From Ailanthus altissimus (taxonomy: Eukaryota; Streptophyta; Magnoliopsida; Sapindales; Simaroubaceae), in NCBI GenBank assembly GCA_946807835.1, contig OX327695.1, forward strand, positions 26,580,501 to 26,644,500: a DNA stretch of 64,000 nt, read 5' to 3'. This document shows positions 24,793 through 35,794 of this stretch, piece by piece; the stretch's first letter is position 1, and each line of letters opens with the position of its first letter. Position numbers and translations under genes: made by a program. The notes beneath the pieces were generated by a model that was not told where the DNA came from, ran no database searches, and saw only the letters and a program-made list of their open reading frames with translations.

Positions 24793-26263
24793 TGACAGGA
24801 CCCGAGCTGAGCTCTCCTCAAAAATCGAGGTAGGTCTTGCGATGACATGTGACTAACATACTCTTTACTCATACATATAATATAATAAAGCTATCTGCCT
24901 CAACAAAAAGTGTACACATATACTCCAATATACAAAACATATACAAATACACAGACTGAGACACTTATGCAACTATGCACGTTGGCCAACCTCAAAATGT
25001 GATGACTGTATCACACTACACAATTCCTGTGACAACTTGAAAAAAATAGGAAAATAGGAAAAAGGGTGAGCTTGTGGCTCAGTGAGTGGATATAATCTGA
25101 AAATATCATATATTTTATATGTATTGTACACGTATAAATCTGTATGATAAAATAATCATAAAACTGTATACTGAGTAATCAATAAACTTATACTGAAAGT
25201 ATGAACTGTTATAAAATCTGTGCTAAAACTAAAAGTATAACATCATATTAGGATCTAAAAATCTGAATGCGCAAATTATCATAAAATTTATTATCAAGTT
25301 GAATATATGTAATATAGCTCTGGAAACATATACTACATATATACTGAAAACCACACCAAACTTGTACTCGGGAAAAATCTAGTCTAACCTGGCGGAATAA
25401 CTCACGCACAGGCAGAGCGGGGGATCTAAGCTGGTCTAACCCGGCGGAATGCTACATCGCTCGGGCAGAGCAAACTAACTGGTTTAACACATGTGTAGAG
25501 CAACTACACTAAAGGGGAGGGTACGCATATGGTGGTTCAAAAACTACTACAATATAATATCATGACCACAATTATTCTGAAATAATTATTTCTGTACTGA
25601 ATATAATTATAAATTGTACTATAATAAATTCTAAAACATTTCTGCATATACTAAATAGTATAAATATTTTTATCTAAAATAAATCATTGTTAAATCTGAT
25701 AACACGTAATTAAATCATAATTGGCTGTATTAAAAATATATAAAATATATATAGTTATCCACTCACAAAAGTGCGCTAATCCTGAGCTGAGTCTGGATTC
25801 TGAGATCTACCCGCTATCGGCACACCTCCTATATCATAGGGTATAAAAATACATCATTAGTATCGATATGTATTATAAATATTAAAATTTAAATATTCTA
25901 ATATCATAAAACTATTACTCACTAAACCACTGGGTATAAATCTAATTACCCAAACTAATTTTCTAAAATTTTCTATTTTTCTTTTCTTTTCTTCTTTTCC
26001 TTCTTCTTTTTCCTCTTCCTCTTTTTCCTTCTCTTCCTTCTCGGTTTCTCCCTTTTTCTTTCTTTTCTTCTTCTTTTCTTTTTCTTCTTTCTTTTCCCTT
26101 CTGGTTTTTGCTTCTTCTTCTCTTGTTTCTATTTGCTTCTCTTTCAAATAAAGTAAAACAAAACATATATATATATATATACAACAAACCCATCGCTTCC
26201 TTCTTTCCTTTCTTATTTTTTTTTTTCACTAACCAATATACATCAATTGACACATGTATTACA
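24793..26263 (+). mobile_element. Solo LTR, family X copy 1, TSD ttaag
   Basis: A 1471-bp segment starts TGACAGGACCCGAGC and ends TGTATTACA. It is flanked by a perfect 5-bp repeat ttaag at 24788-24792 and 26264-26268. It aligns over its whole length with 40854-42323 (1470 bp). No internal retroelement sequence adjoins either copy. TG...CA ends plus a 5-bp TSD indicate a solo LTR. The gacaggaccc start suggests a Ty3/Gypsy chromovirus-type LTR, but that is inference. A long polypyrimidine tract fills about 25965-26110. Confidence 0.8.
25965..26110. repeat. Polypyrimidine (TTC/TC-rich) tract within solo LTR
   Basis: About 145 bp of almost uninterrupted C/T on the plus strand. Lys/Glu/Arg-rich frames on the minus strand here are low-complexity artefacts. 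The sister LTR at 40854-42323 has a comparable tract near 42030-42180, so it is a property of the family. Confidence 0.85.
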
Positions 26264-26289
26264 TTAAGATTTATTTTTAATGTTAATAT

Positions 26290-26625
26290 TAAATTTTCAA
26301 CTAATAATTTATAATTAAATTTTTAAGTTAAATTATAAATTAATATAATATTAAAATTAAAATGCTAATTTTAAATTCTCTTGTCTTTATTTTTAATAAA
26401 TTTTTTAATTTATCTTTATGTTTTAGTCTCGAAGATTCATACTGTTTTAGACTTTAAACTCAAATTCACGTTTCATGTAAAGGAAGTATTATTAAAATTT
26501 ATTTTTATTTCTAATATTGAATTCTTAAACTTAAATTCACAACATAAAGAAGGATTATTAAGACTTGTCTTTAAAATTAATATTAAATATTCATTTAATA
26601 ACTTAAAATTTTAAGTTGAATGGTA
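26290..26625. repeat. Degenerate AT-rich tandem-like repeats
   Basis: Recurring text of the form attattaa.a.tt..tttttaat.ttaatattaaat followed by aataatttataa and ttttaagtt occurs two to three times. It is too diverged to fix a unit length and no coding signal is present. Confidence 0.45.
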
Positions 26626-26633
26626 CACTAATA

Positions 26634-26926
26634 ATTCAAATCTCAATTTTGTTAGATGTGAGTTGCTCTCATTTCTTTATATATATACACGCATCGCGTG
26701 TAATTATGTTTAATAATTAATAGTCCAAATCTCAATTTTTTTTTTTTAAAGGAGGGGATTACAACATATATATTTATTTTTGCACCACCTAAAAAGAGGG
26801 AGAGTCGAACACAAATGAGAATGTGAAACCTTGGCTGAGCCCGTGCTCGTCCAAATCTCAATCTTGTTAGGTGTGAGTTGCTCTCATTTCTTATATATAA
26901 AGGACATTGCGTGTAATAATGTTTAA
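26634..26926. repeat. Direct repeat of ~80 bp separated by unrelated insert
   Basis: Text beginning tcaaatctcaattttgtta and continuing gtgagttgctctcatttc occurs at about 26634-26715 and again at about 26849-26926 (ccaaatctcaatcttgttag). Between them are a T-run and a piece with gagtcgaacacaaatgag. The arrangement could be an insertion with a long duplicated target or a local duplication. Confidence 0.6.
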
Positions 26927-27276
26927 TCTGGTGCAAATTTAAGGAAAAACGTGTTCTGTGCCCAACAAGGATGCAATCTTGTTATATGTAGCAAACCGTC
27001 TTTAGTCTATTCTTCGTATTACAGTAACGAGGGCCTTTCGTGCTTTTGCCCTTCTCTATTTGGCCTTTCGAGAAATTGATGTTGGAGAAAGCATGGAAAC
27101 TCATTTTATTATGGATATTCATAAACTAAAAAGATTATTTTATTTCTCATCCCTCATCAGTGATGGGATTAAACTTCCGTATTCAAATTGGCAACCGAAT
27201 TACAATATTTGAAGTTTATTCTGACCATTGCATTTTATTTTGCAAGAAAATAAGTAAGGTTTTCCTAAACCCTAGT

Positions 27277-28766
27277 TTAGTTCTTTGTTATGGAGACAAC
27301 TATATTGATGAACTTGGTCTTCTCCACACTTAGATGCTCGGCCACGTGGTTTGCATATCTAGCAAACAAAGGATCAATTATGAGGTCTCCAAAATGACTA
27401 GCTAGCATGGGCTCTACAACAGCTCTTATGCAATTTGCAACATTTTGTCCACTTTGGTGCTTATTAAAAACAAACACTTCGTTCCTCACATCGTCGCTGG
27501 GATCCCAATTGACATCAAAAGTTTGTAAATTATCGAGATTGAACGATCCCTGCTTTAGAACAATTTGCCTTACTTCATCCTTATATGGTGTATAATGAGG
27601 CAAATTGAATGAATCAATATCAGCCTCTTCAACGAGCCCCTAAATATCCAAAAAAATACCGAATGATGAATATGTATCATGAGTTTATATATGGCGTATA
27701 ACAAGAGCTTTGAAGCCCAAACCTCCTTCATATCAGGATTAGGAGGGATTTGATTTATATTCAGTGTAAAAGAAAGAAAATTATAAGTAAAAATTAACCT
27801 CATCGACCAATTCAAGGAGAGATTTTGTTAGCAGCTCCCAGATGTAACAGCAATCTTTGCTCCAAGGATCTGCGATGCTCCTGCCAATTAAAATAAGGAA
27901 CATGCGTCCTCCGCAAACTAATTCTTGAGAGCGCAAGCTTAGAAAGTGCGAGAAATCTCTCTGAAATTGCTCCAAGTAAGCTCTATATACACTCGGACAG
28001 CTTGACTTTGCCATATATATATTCCTCTTGTTATTCCAAAGATTTTCCGAAACCTAATAACCATTTTTTTTATCTTTATTAGAATTGAGCTAGCTAGAAT
28101 TGAACAACGCTAAGCCTACATATAATTATAGTTTGTAAAAGAAAAAATGTTAACCTTAGAGAGCCAGTGAAGACTGTAAGAAGAAAGTATAAAATGAACA
28201 CTCTTGCTTGGGAAGAGCCTGTCGTAGAAGGAACCAGGCACTCCTGCTATGAAACAAGATTCCTTTTCCTCGAGGCGCCTCTGCTGATAGAAAGCAGGAA
28301 GAGACTTAAACACGCTGTTGAAGTCATTTCCTGGGAGATCATTTAGGAACACTTGAAACTCTGGTGATTTGAGGTTCACTTGTTGGCACATTCCATGAAT
28401 AATCTCAATGAATTCAGAAATGAACAAGAGGGTGTTGGGTCCTGAAGAGCAGCCTAAGTCTGCAACATTTAAGCAACTAGGAAAATTTGTGCTTAACAAA
28501 TTTTTGATAGTTTCCTTCAAGAATGGCCTTGCCTTTAGGATTACTGTTCTCTGAGAAATTGACGTGCATAAAAAAAGAAACAAAAACGTATAAATTAGTT
28601 AATAATTGTTTATTTGAATCATAAAATCAATTATATATATATATATATTATATTAGTAAAGCAAGTATATAAATGTGAAAAAAAACGAGACCTGAAGGAG
28701 GGAGTTATTGGCATAGCTAGTTTCTCCATCTCCTTCTTTCATGTGAGGAACTTCTACTGCTGCCAT
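27277..28766 (-). CDS. SABATH family S-adenosylmethionine-dependent methyltransferase
   Basis: Four exons on the minus strand: 28766-28692, 28550-28155, 28053-27799 and 27639-27277 (stop TAA). They give 362 aa, a normal SABATH length. All three introns are GT-AG and phase 0. Seen: N-terminal GDGETSYANNSLLQ (residues 12-25); the SAM-binding ADLGCSSGPNT (55-65); DLPGNDFNSVF (96-106); AGVPGSFYDRLFP (127-139); SLHWLSK (151-157) with the active-site Trp at 154; NIYMAKSS (168-175); GGRM (206-209). The C-terminal part contains NVANCIRAV and HVAEHLSVEKTKFIN. The family transfers methyl groups to carboxyls of small acids (salicylate, benzoate, jasmonate and others) or ring nitrogens of xanthines, in the cytosol. 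His at 153 occupies the place that is Met in characterised salicylate methyltransferases, so salicylate preference is not indicated; the substrate is unresolved. No internal stop, good splice sites and a TATA box suggest a working gene. A Copia 5' LTR begins 423 bp upstream of the ATG. Confidence 0.9.
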
Positions 28767-28821
28767 GGCTTATTCTTTCTTAATTTATCAGTAAATTTGT
28801 GTTTGCCACTATGCCTCGAGT

Positions 28822-28834
28822 CCTTTTATAAAGG
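28822..28834 (-). promoter_or_regulatory. TATA box of the SABATH gene
   Basis: In sense orientation CCTTTATAAAAGG lies 56 to 68 bp upstream of the ATG (plus-strand ccttttataaagg). The pseudogene at 45310 keeps a matching gtttataaaag at a similar distance (about 45256-45266), which supports its being the ancestral promoter element. Confidence 0.7.
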
Positions 28835-29183
28835 AAACTGGAACAGTAATTACACCACAGGAGATCATTTTTCATATGATTAATTTTTAATTTTTTTTTA
28901 AAAATGTTTTTGCTCTGTTGTAAATTTCTCATTCGCTCAACGAGATAACTCCTATCTGGGATGAATTTACCCAAAAGATACACATTTTAGGCGTCAGTTT
29001 CCACTTGCGTCTGAAACACGTTTGAAGTTGCAAGTAAATGATCTGCACTTGCCATTGCTACTAACGGAGCAGCTTACTCAAAGCAAAAGAAAGATTGAAA
29101 TATTCAACGAGTCTCGTTCAGTAACTAATAATTGCAGATAATCAGCGAATCAATTCAGATGAATATTTTCAACGAGTCCCCTC
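28835..29183. other. Upstream region of SABATH gene, up to the Copia TSD
   Basis: About 350 bp between the TATA box and the left TSD of the Copia element, probably all that is left of the proximal promoter. No known cis-element was assigned. Confidence 0.5.
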
Positions 29184-29188
29184 AAATG

Positions 29189-29568
29189 TGTTGCGGTAGC
29201 TGACACCGTCTGCCAACTACTTAATTATTGGCAAGCAATGAATTTAACTATAGTGAATTATGCTAAATTCTCTTGAGAGAATTTAGTAATTTATAATTTT
29301 ATTTTAAAACAACACAATTTTAAAAAAATTTGTATTTTTTGAGTGATTTGAGATAATTGGGTGTATTGAGATTTTAGATTGTGAGGCCAAAAATACTACA
29401 ATATTTGTATTCTCCATTTTTAATAGTAAGAGATTTTTTTATCTTTGCTCGTGTACGTAGGCTAAAAGCCGAACCACGTAAACTTGTGTTTTGTCTTATT
29501 TTTATTTTTATTATTTTTTTTAATTTCACTTTAGCTGCGACCCTGCATCACCCTTCAATTTCCTAACA
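29189..29568 (+). repeat. 5' LTR of the Tnt1-like Copia
   Basis: Starts TGTTGCGGTAGC and ends TTTCCTAACA. Relative to the 3' LTR it has lost a hairpin and the TATA-containing loop (near 29245-29290), but keeps an 11-bp perfect stem CTAAATTCTCT/AGAGAATTTAG at 29263-29273 and 29276-29286. It retains a TGCCAA...TTGGCA hairpin (29211-29233) that the 3' LTR lacks. Confidence 0.95.
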
Positions 29569-29569
29569 A

Positions 29570-29581
29570 GTGGTATCAGAG
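29570..29581 (+). other. Primer-binding site (tRNA-iMet)
   Basis: tggtatcagagc begins 2 nt after the end of the 5' LTR. It is identical to the standard plant Copia site complementary to the 3' end of initiator methionine tRNA. Confidence 0.95.
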
Positions 29582-29754
29582 CTTCTGGTTGAAGGATATC
29601 ACTATTTACGTATACAGTTACTATTCACATATATAGTTACTATTCATACATACGATTACTGTTCATATGTACGGTTACTATTCACATGAAACAGTGGGAG
29701 CCGATCCTAGCAGAAAGCAGTTCGTAGTGAAAAGCAATTGCGGCAAAATACGAA

Positions 29755-32700
29755 GTTGAGAAGTTCAATGGAGGTAATTTTATATTGTGAAAAATGAAAA
29801 TAAAGGCAATTTTAAAGAAAAACAGGTGCTTAGAAGCGATTGATGAAAGACCCACTGGTATTACTGATGATATCAAGTGGAATGAGATTGACGGTAATGC
29901 AGTTGCTGATCTGCATCTAGCACTTGCTGATAACGTGCTATCCAGTGTAGCGAAAAAGAAGACAGCAAAAGAGATCTGGGATACTCTCATAAAATTGTAT
30001 GAGGCCAAATCTTTGTACAACAAGATCTTCTTAAAAAGGAGATTGTACACCCTTCAAATGGCAAAATCTACTTCAGTGACGGAGCACATCAACACATTAA
30101 ATACTCTATTTTCTCAACTCACTTCCTTGGGGCATAAAATAGAGGCAGGTGAACGTGCAGAGATTTTACTTCAAAGCCTACCAGATTCGTATGATTAACT
30201 CATCATCAATTTGACGAATAATATCCTAATGGAATTCTTAGTCTTCGATGATGTTACAGCTGCTGTATTGGGAGAAGTAAGAAGAACGTCAAATGCTACC
30301 ATTGTGGCAAGAAAGGTCATCTGAAGAAGGATTGTTGGGGATTGAAGAAAAGTGCAGAGGACAAACCTCAAGGGAATATTGCAAGCACCTCAGATGATGG
30401 TGAAATTTTATACAGCGAGGCAGCAACAGTTGTTGAAAGCAAAAAAAGGTTCTCTGATGTATGGCTCATGGATTCTGGAGCTACATGGCACATGACCTCT
30501 AAGAGAGAATGGTTCCATCAATATGAACCTACCTCTGGAGGATCTGTATATATGGGGAACGATCACGCTTTGGAAATCGCTGGAATAGGATCCATCAAGA
30601 TGAAGATGTACGATGGTACTGTTCGTATTATCCAAGATGTGCGACATGTGAAAGGCCTCAAGAAGAATCTTTTGTCATTGGGACAATTAGATAACACTGG
30701 GTGTAAGACCCAAATTGAAAATGGGATAATGAAAATTCTCAAAGGCGCGCTTGTAGTAATGAAGGCAGAAAAGGTTGCTGCAAATTTGTACATGCTTAAT
30801 GGAGAAACACTGTAGGAAGGAGATGCATCTGTTGCATCAACTAGTTCAGCAGAAGAGTCAACGATAATGTGGCATCGCAAACTGGGCCATATATCGGAAC
30901 GAGGTTTGAAAATTCTCTCTGATCAAAATTTACTTCATGGGCTCAAATCGGTTCATTTACCTTTCTGTGAGCACTGTGTCATAAGTAAGCAGCACAGATT
31001 AAAGTTCAGCACATCCAGTTCTAGAAGTAAATAAATTCTAGAATTGATTCACTCTGATGTTTGGCAAGCACCGGTGATGTCCTTAGGAAGAGTAAGATAT
31101 TTTGTATTATTTATAGATGATTACTCCAGGAGATGTTGGGTGTATCCAATCAAGAAGAAGTCATATGTGTTTGAAGCTTTCAGAATATTCAGAGCACATG
31201 TAGAACTTGAATCAGAAAAGAAGATCAAGTGTTTAAGGACAGATAATGGAGGAAAATATACTGGTGAGGATTTTATTGCATTCTGTCAACAAGAAGGCAT
31301 CAAGCGGCAATTCAGCACAGCTTACACGCCTCAGCAGAATGGAGTAGCAAAGCGGATGAACAGAACCTTGTTGGAGAGAACAAGAGCTATGTTGAGAACT
31401 GCAGGTTTAGCCAAAGCATTTTGGGCAGAAGCAGTCAAAACCGTCTGTTATGTGGTAAATCGGTCACCATCAATAGCAATCGAGTTGAAGACACCGATGG
31501 AGATGTAGACTGGAAAACCAGTTGATTATTCTCGCCTTCATACATTTGGAAGTCCTGTGTACGTGATGTATAATCCCCAAGAAATAACGAAGCTGGATCC
31601 AAAATCCAGAAAATGCCTTTTCTTGGGATATGCTTGTTGGGTTTGGGCGAATTTACTTAGGGTTCTTGCATGTGGGTTGTGTTCATCATACAAACAATAT
31701 ACATATCTCATACATACATGTGCACAGCGGAAGATTGAATACAATGAACACAGAAATTAATATTTGATTAAACTGAAATTCGAGATTGAGAAATATCACC
31801 TATGAAGCCTTTGGATTAATTTTCTTTGAAGTCCACCATGAAATGAATCTTTGATCAATTCTAGCAATCAACAAGGGTGGGTTTGATTGTCTAGAATGGC
31901 AGCATCTTAATCCAGCATATGTGTTTAACTCTTAAACATTTTACAAAGTTAAACCATTTAACTTAATTAAATTTGTTTTTCCTTTTAGTCAACTCTTGAA
32001 TAAATAAAACAAATCTAGTTTTTAGTTATTACATTTAGTAACCATTAATTCAATTTGTTTTGTTGTTCTAACACTTAAAACACAAAACAAACAATTTCAA
32101 TTTCTCAAATTGAATTGGCTCCCAAAATGCAAAACCTAAAATCTAAAACATTAATGATTTTCAATTTCATTTCACTTTATATACAAATGCATTAATTCCA
32201 AACTAATTTGAATTTCATTTGCATTTCATTTGGCTTAACCTAACCTTAGTTAACATTTAACCTTAGTTAGATTATTTTAACTTAACCTTTAAGTTAATAA
32301 ATATTTAATTAATTTAACCATAGTTAACTAACTTAACCATGGTTAGGTTAACCTTTACTTAACCTTTAAGTAAGGTTAACTTAATTAACTATATGATTAA
32401 CCTTTAATCATAGTTAATTAAATCATTTATTTAACAATTAAATAAATAAATATTTATTCTTATTATTTAACAATTAAATAATCATAAAGTGAAATTACTA
32501 TTATATCCTTACTCGGTTACCAAGTTAACCTAAAGTGGGTCCCACCAATTTAACCACATACTTTAGTTAACGTAACCTTAGTAATTGCTGAATTATATTG
32601 TATTGAACAATTCAATACGGTATACTGCCCAAGTGCTCAAAGAGTACATTTCATATTGGGACTCTCTAGGTCTACACCCGATTTGTCAAATGAAACTGTT

Positions 32701-35700
32701 CCATTAATCCGTAATCGATGCCCCACGCACACGTTACGAATATTACAAATCAGCGTGTCAGACCATACAAGTTGAGGTCATAACGTATACGTATAATCCT
32801 TCCATCATTTATATCCTGGATGTACGGGGATATAGGTCAGCACCGTCAAATCCCCATTTGCTCATCCATAAACTTATCTCCAGATTCGTATCTCGATAAA
32901 CAATATACGCAAACACTTTTGCTATATTTTTTAACCCTATGGGAAACTCTTTTCCCGGGTTTATGCTTGTGGCCACAAGACTTTATGAAATACAATCTCG
33001 GAACATCGGATATACAACTTACCTACGTAAGCTGACGGATCCCGTATCTACGCACACCGGACTCCATGAGCATCGGACCATACCCAACGACACATAGCGG
33101 TCAGACCATGAAAGGTCTCTGACATATGTGGAACCAAAGCATGATGGATCACTCACAAAACCACCGTGGCGCTCAGGTCAAAGGACCACGAATACTACTC
33201 AACTCGAGAGGACCTTCCTTTGACGGTGTCATAGGATATCTATTGAGGTCCTCATAAGTCTGTTCAGTATCCAGTCTTGACTGGATACCCGTATGCCTAT
33301 ACAAGCTCTAAGCTCATAGTCAGCTAAGAACAACCATCTGAACCAGTCAGATATAAACATACACTAATCTATATAAAGTGAATCACCGATAGACCCACAT
33401 TAGTGATTATAGATCAGGAACATTATCTTTGAGACATACTTACATAATGATATTTCTTAACACCTATTGCAACTCTTTGCAACTATATCATTACAAGTAT
33501 ACTCTCAGGTCTTTGTCCCATTATAGACAAGGTTCTAACTCTTTAGACCTCGCTGACTCTTATAACCTGCTAACTCTTAACAGTGCTAACTTTTAGCATT
33601 TATAACTCTCAGCTTTGCTAACTATTAGTTCTGATCTAAACTCCTTTAGACCAAATCTGAACTCTTTCAGATCAAACAATGTCTGTAATGTTACAAGCAT
33701 TATACCATATTAATATGATATTAACAATCTTTATTCGAAATGTTTATTGTATAAATATTAACAATTAATATTCATACAATATTGGAATGGCACGTGAGCA
33801 CCAGCTCCAACAATGCTGATGGAGTCAAGGGGTATCGCCTGTGGGATCCTATTACCCACAAGGTCATCATCAGCAGAGATGTGGTATTTGTAGAAGATAA
33901 ACTGTAAAGAAATGATAAAGATGATAGCACAGTGAAAGAAAATCCAGAGACTACAACAGTACAAATGGAAAATAATCAAGTACAAGAAGATTCAGATTCT
34001 TCTGAAGCAGCACCAGAGCATGAAGAACAAGAACCGGTAGAGTCTGAGGCTACAGATGATCGTCGATCAACTCGTGAGAGACGACCACCAGCGTGGCACT
34101 CGGAGTATGTCATGGAGGCTTATGTTGCATACTGCCTTCTAACAGAGGATGGAGAGCCAACAACTTTCCAGGAGGCTTCTAAAAGTCAAGATATTTCTCT
34201 ATGGATGACAGTAATGCAAGAAGAGATTGAAGCTTTGCATAAGAACAAAACATAGGAGCTGGTTGCACTGCCACGTGGAAGAAAAGCCATTGGAAACAAA
34301 TGGGTCTACAAGATCAAACGGGATGGCAATGACCAAGTGGAGTGGTATCGTGCGAGATTGGTGGTGAAAGGTTATGCTCAAAAAGAAGGTATTAACTTTA
34401 ATGAGATATTTTTCCCTGTGGTTAGACTCACGACAGTCAGAATAGTTTTGGCAATGTATGCTACATTTGACTTACATCTAAAACAGCTAGATGTGAAAAC
34501 AACTTTTCTTCATGGAGAACTTGAAGAAGAAATTTATATGCTCCAACCAGAAGGTTTTAAAGAAGAAGGAAAATAGAACTTAGTTTGCAGGTTGAACAAA
34601 TCTCTATACGGTCTTAAACAGGCACCGAGGTGTTGATATAAGAGATTTGATTCCTATATCATCAGCCTTGGATACAACAGACTTAGTTCAGACCATTGTA
34701 CATACTACAAAAGGTTTGAAGATGATAATGATTTCATTATTTTACTGTTGTACGTGGATGACATGTTGGTGGCAGGCCCCAACAAAGATCGAGTCCAAGA
34801 ATTGAAGGCACAGTTGGCTAGAGAATTTGATATGAAGGACTTGGGACCTGCAAACAAGATTCTAGGGATGCAAATTCACCGAGACAGAAATAACAGGAAG
34901 ATTTGGCTTTCTCAGAAGAACTACTTAAAGAAAATCTTGTGGCGCTTCAACATTCAAAATTGTAAGCCAATTAGTACCCCACTCCTTGTTAATTTCAAGT
35001 TATCCTCTAAGATGTATCCTAGTAAAGAAGCAAAAAGGAAAGAGATGTCTCAAGTACCGTATGCATCAGCAGTGGGAAGTTTAATGTTCGCTATGATTTG
35101 TACCAGACCAGACATTGCACAAGCAGTGGGAGCAGTTAGTAGATACATGGCGAATCCTGGTAGAGAGCATTGGGGTTGTATCAGGAGGATCCTTAGATAC
35201 ATTAAGGGTACCTCAGATGTTACTTTATGTTACGGAGGATCATATTTTATTGTTAAGGGCTATGTGGATTCAAATTTTGCAGGAGACCTTGATAAAAGAA
35301 AATCCACTACTAGCTATATGTTTAAACTTGCAGGAGGAGCTGTAAGCTGGGTTTCGAAATTGCAAACTGTTGTGGCATTATCTACTACAGAAGCAGAATA
35401 CATGGCAGCTACACAAGCTTACAAGTAAGCAATTTGGATACAAAGATTGCTGGAGGAGCTCGGGCACAAGCAAGAGAAAGTTGAATTGTTTTGTGACAGT
35501 CAGAGTGCCTTACACATTGCAAGGAATCCAGCTTTTCATTCAAGAACCAAGCACATAGGTGTTCAATATCACTTTGTTCGTGAAGTGATAGAAGATGGAA
35601 GTGTGGATATGAAAAAATTTCATACAGATAATAACCTAGCAGATGTGTTGACCAAGCCCATCAATACCAACAAGTTTGTATGGTGTAGATTCTTGCATGG

Positions 35701-35716
35701 CCTAGCAAACACGTAA
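29755..35716 (+). pseudogene. Tnt1-like gag-pol polyprotein remnant, interrupted at 31635-33817
   Basis: Gag: KFNGGNFIL near 29764 (the Trp codon that follows is TGA), RPTGITDD near 29850, LLQSLPDSYD near 30168. CCHC knuckle CYHCGKKGHLKKDC at about 30294-30336, abutting a gag end that lacks the usual Arg/Ser linker. Protease: WLMDSGATWHM near 30462. Pre-integrase: WHRKLGHISERGLK near 30871. Integrase: LIHSDVW near 31041, CLRTDNGGKYTGEDF near 31227, YTPQQNGVAKRMNRT near 31323. The LTR insertion splits KCLFLGYA from DGVKGYRLWDP (resuming at 33818). RT: DVKTTFLHGELEEEIYM near 34491 and the catalytic YVDDMLVAG at 34751. RNase H: STTEAEYMAATQA near 35382 and KHIGVQYHFVREVI near 35550. Stops at several points (for example 30196, 31031, 34253, 34574, 35426) show it is inactive. 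Confidence 0.92.
31635..33812 (-). mobile_element. Nested solo LTR, Angela/BARE-like family, copy 2, TSD atgct
   Basis: The plus strand starts TGTTGGGTTTGG and ends AGCTCCAACA. The 5-bp repeat atgct at 31630-31634 and 33813-33817 is perfect. The 2178-bp segment aligns in inverse orientation with 5159-7265, including the block equivalent to 5940-6430. It carries no PBS or coding region, so it is a solo LTR. Removing it plus one atgct restores the integrase reading frame of the host Copia exactly. Confidence 0.95.
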
Positions 35717-35794
35717 GCAACATGGCTTTGGTGAAAAAGAAAGAATGGTGTGGAGACTTGATTGATTCTCAATCAAATCTCCAAGTGGGAGAAA

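Noticed and set aside
25857..26253. Two overlapping ~96-codon Lys/Glu/Arg-rich frames on the minus strand
   Set aside because: They read the polypyrimidine tract of a solo LTR in two frames; no start context and no motif.
29570..29581. tRNA gene signals at the tggtatcagagc sites
   Set aside because: These are primer-binding sites complementary to tRNA-iMet; no cloverleaf or B box is present.
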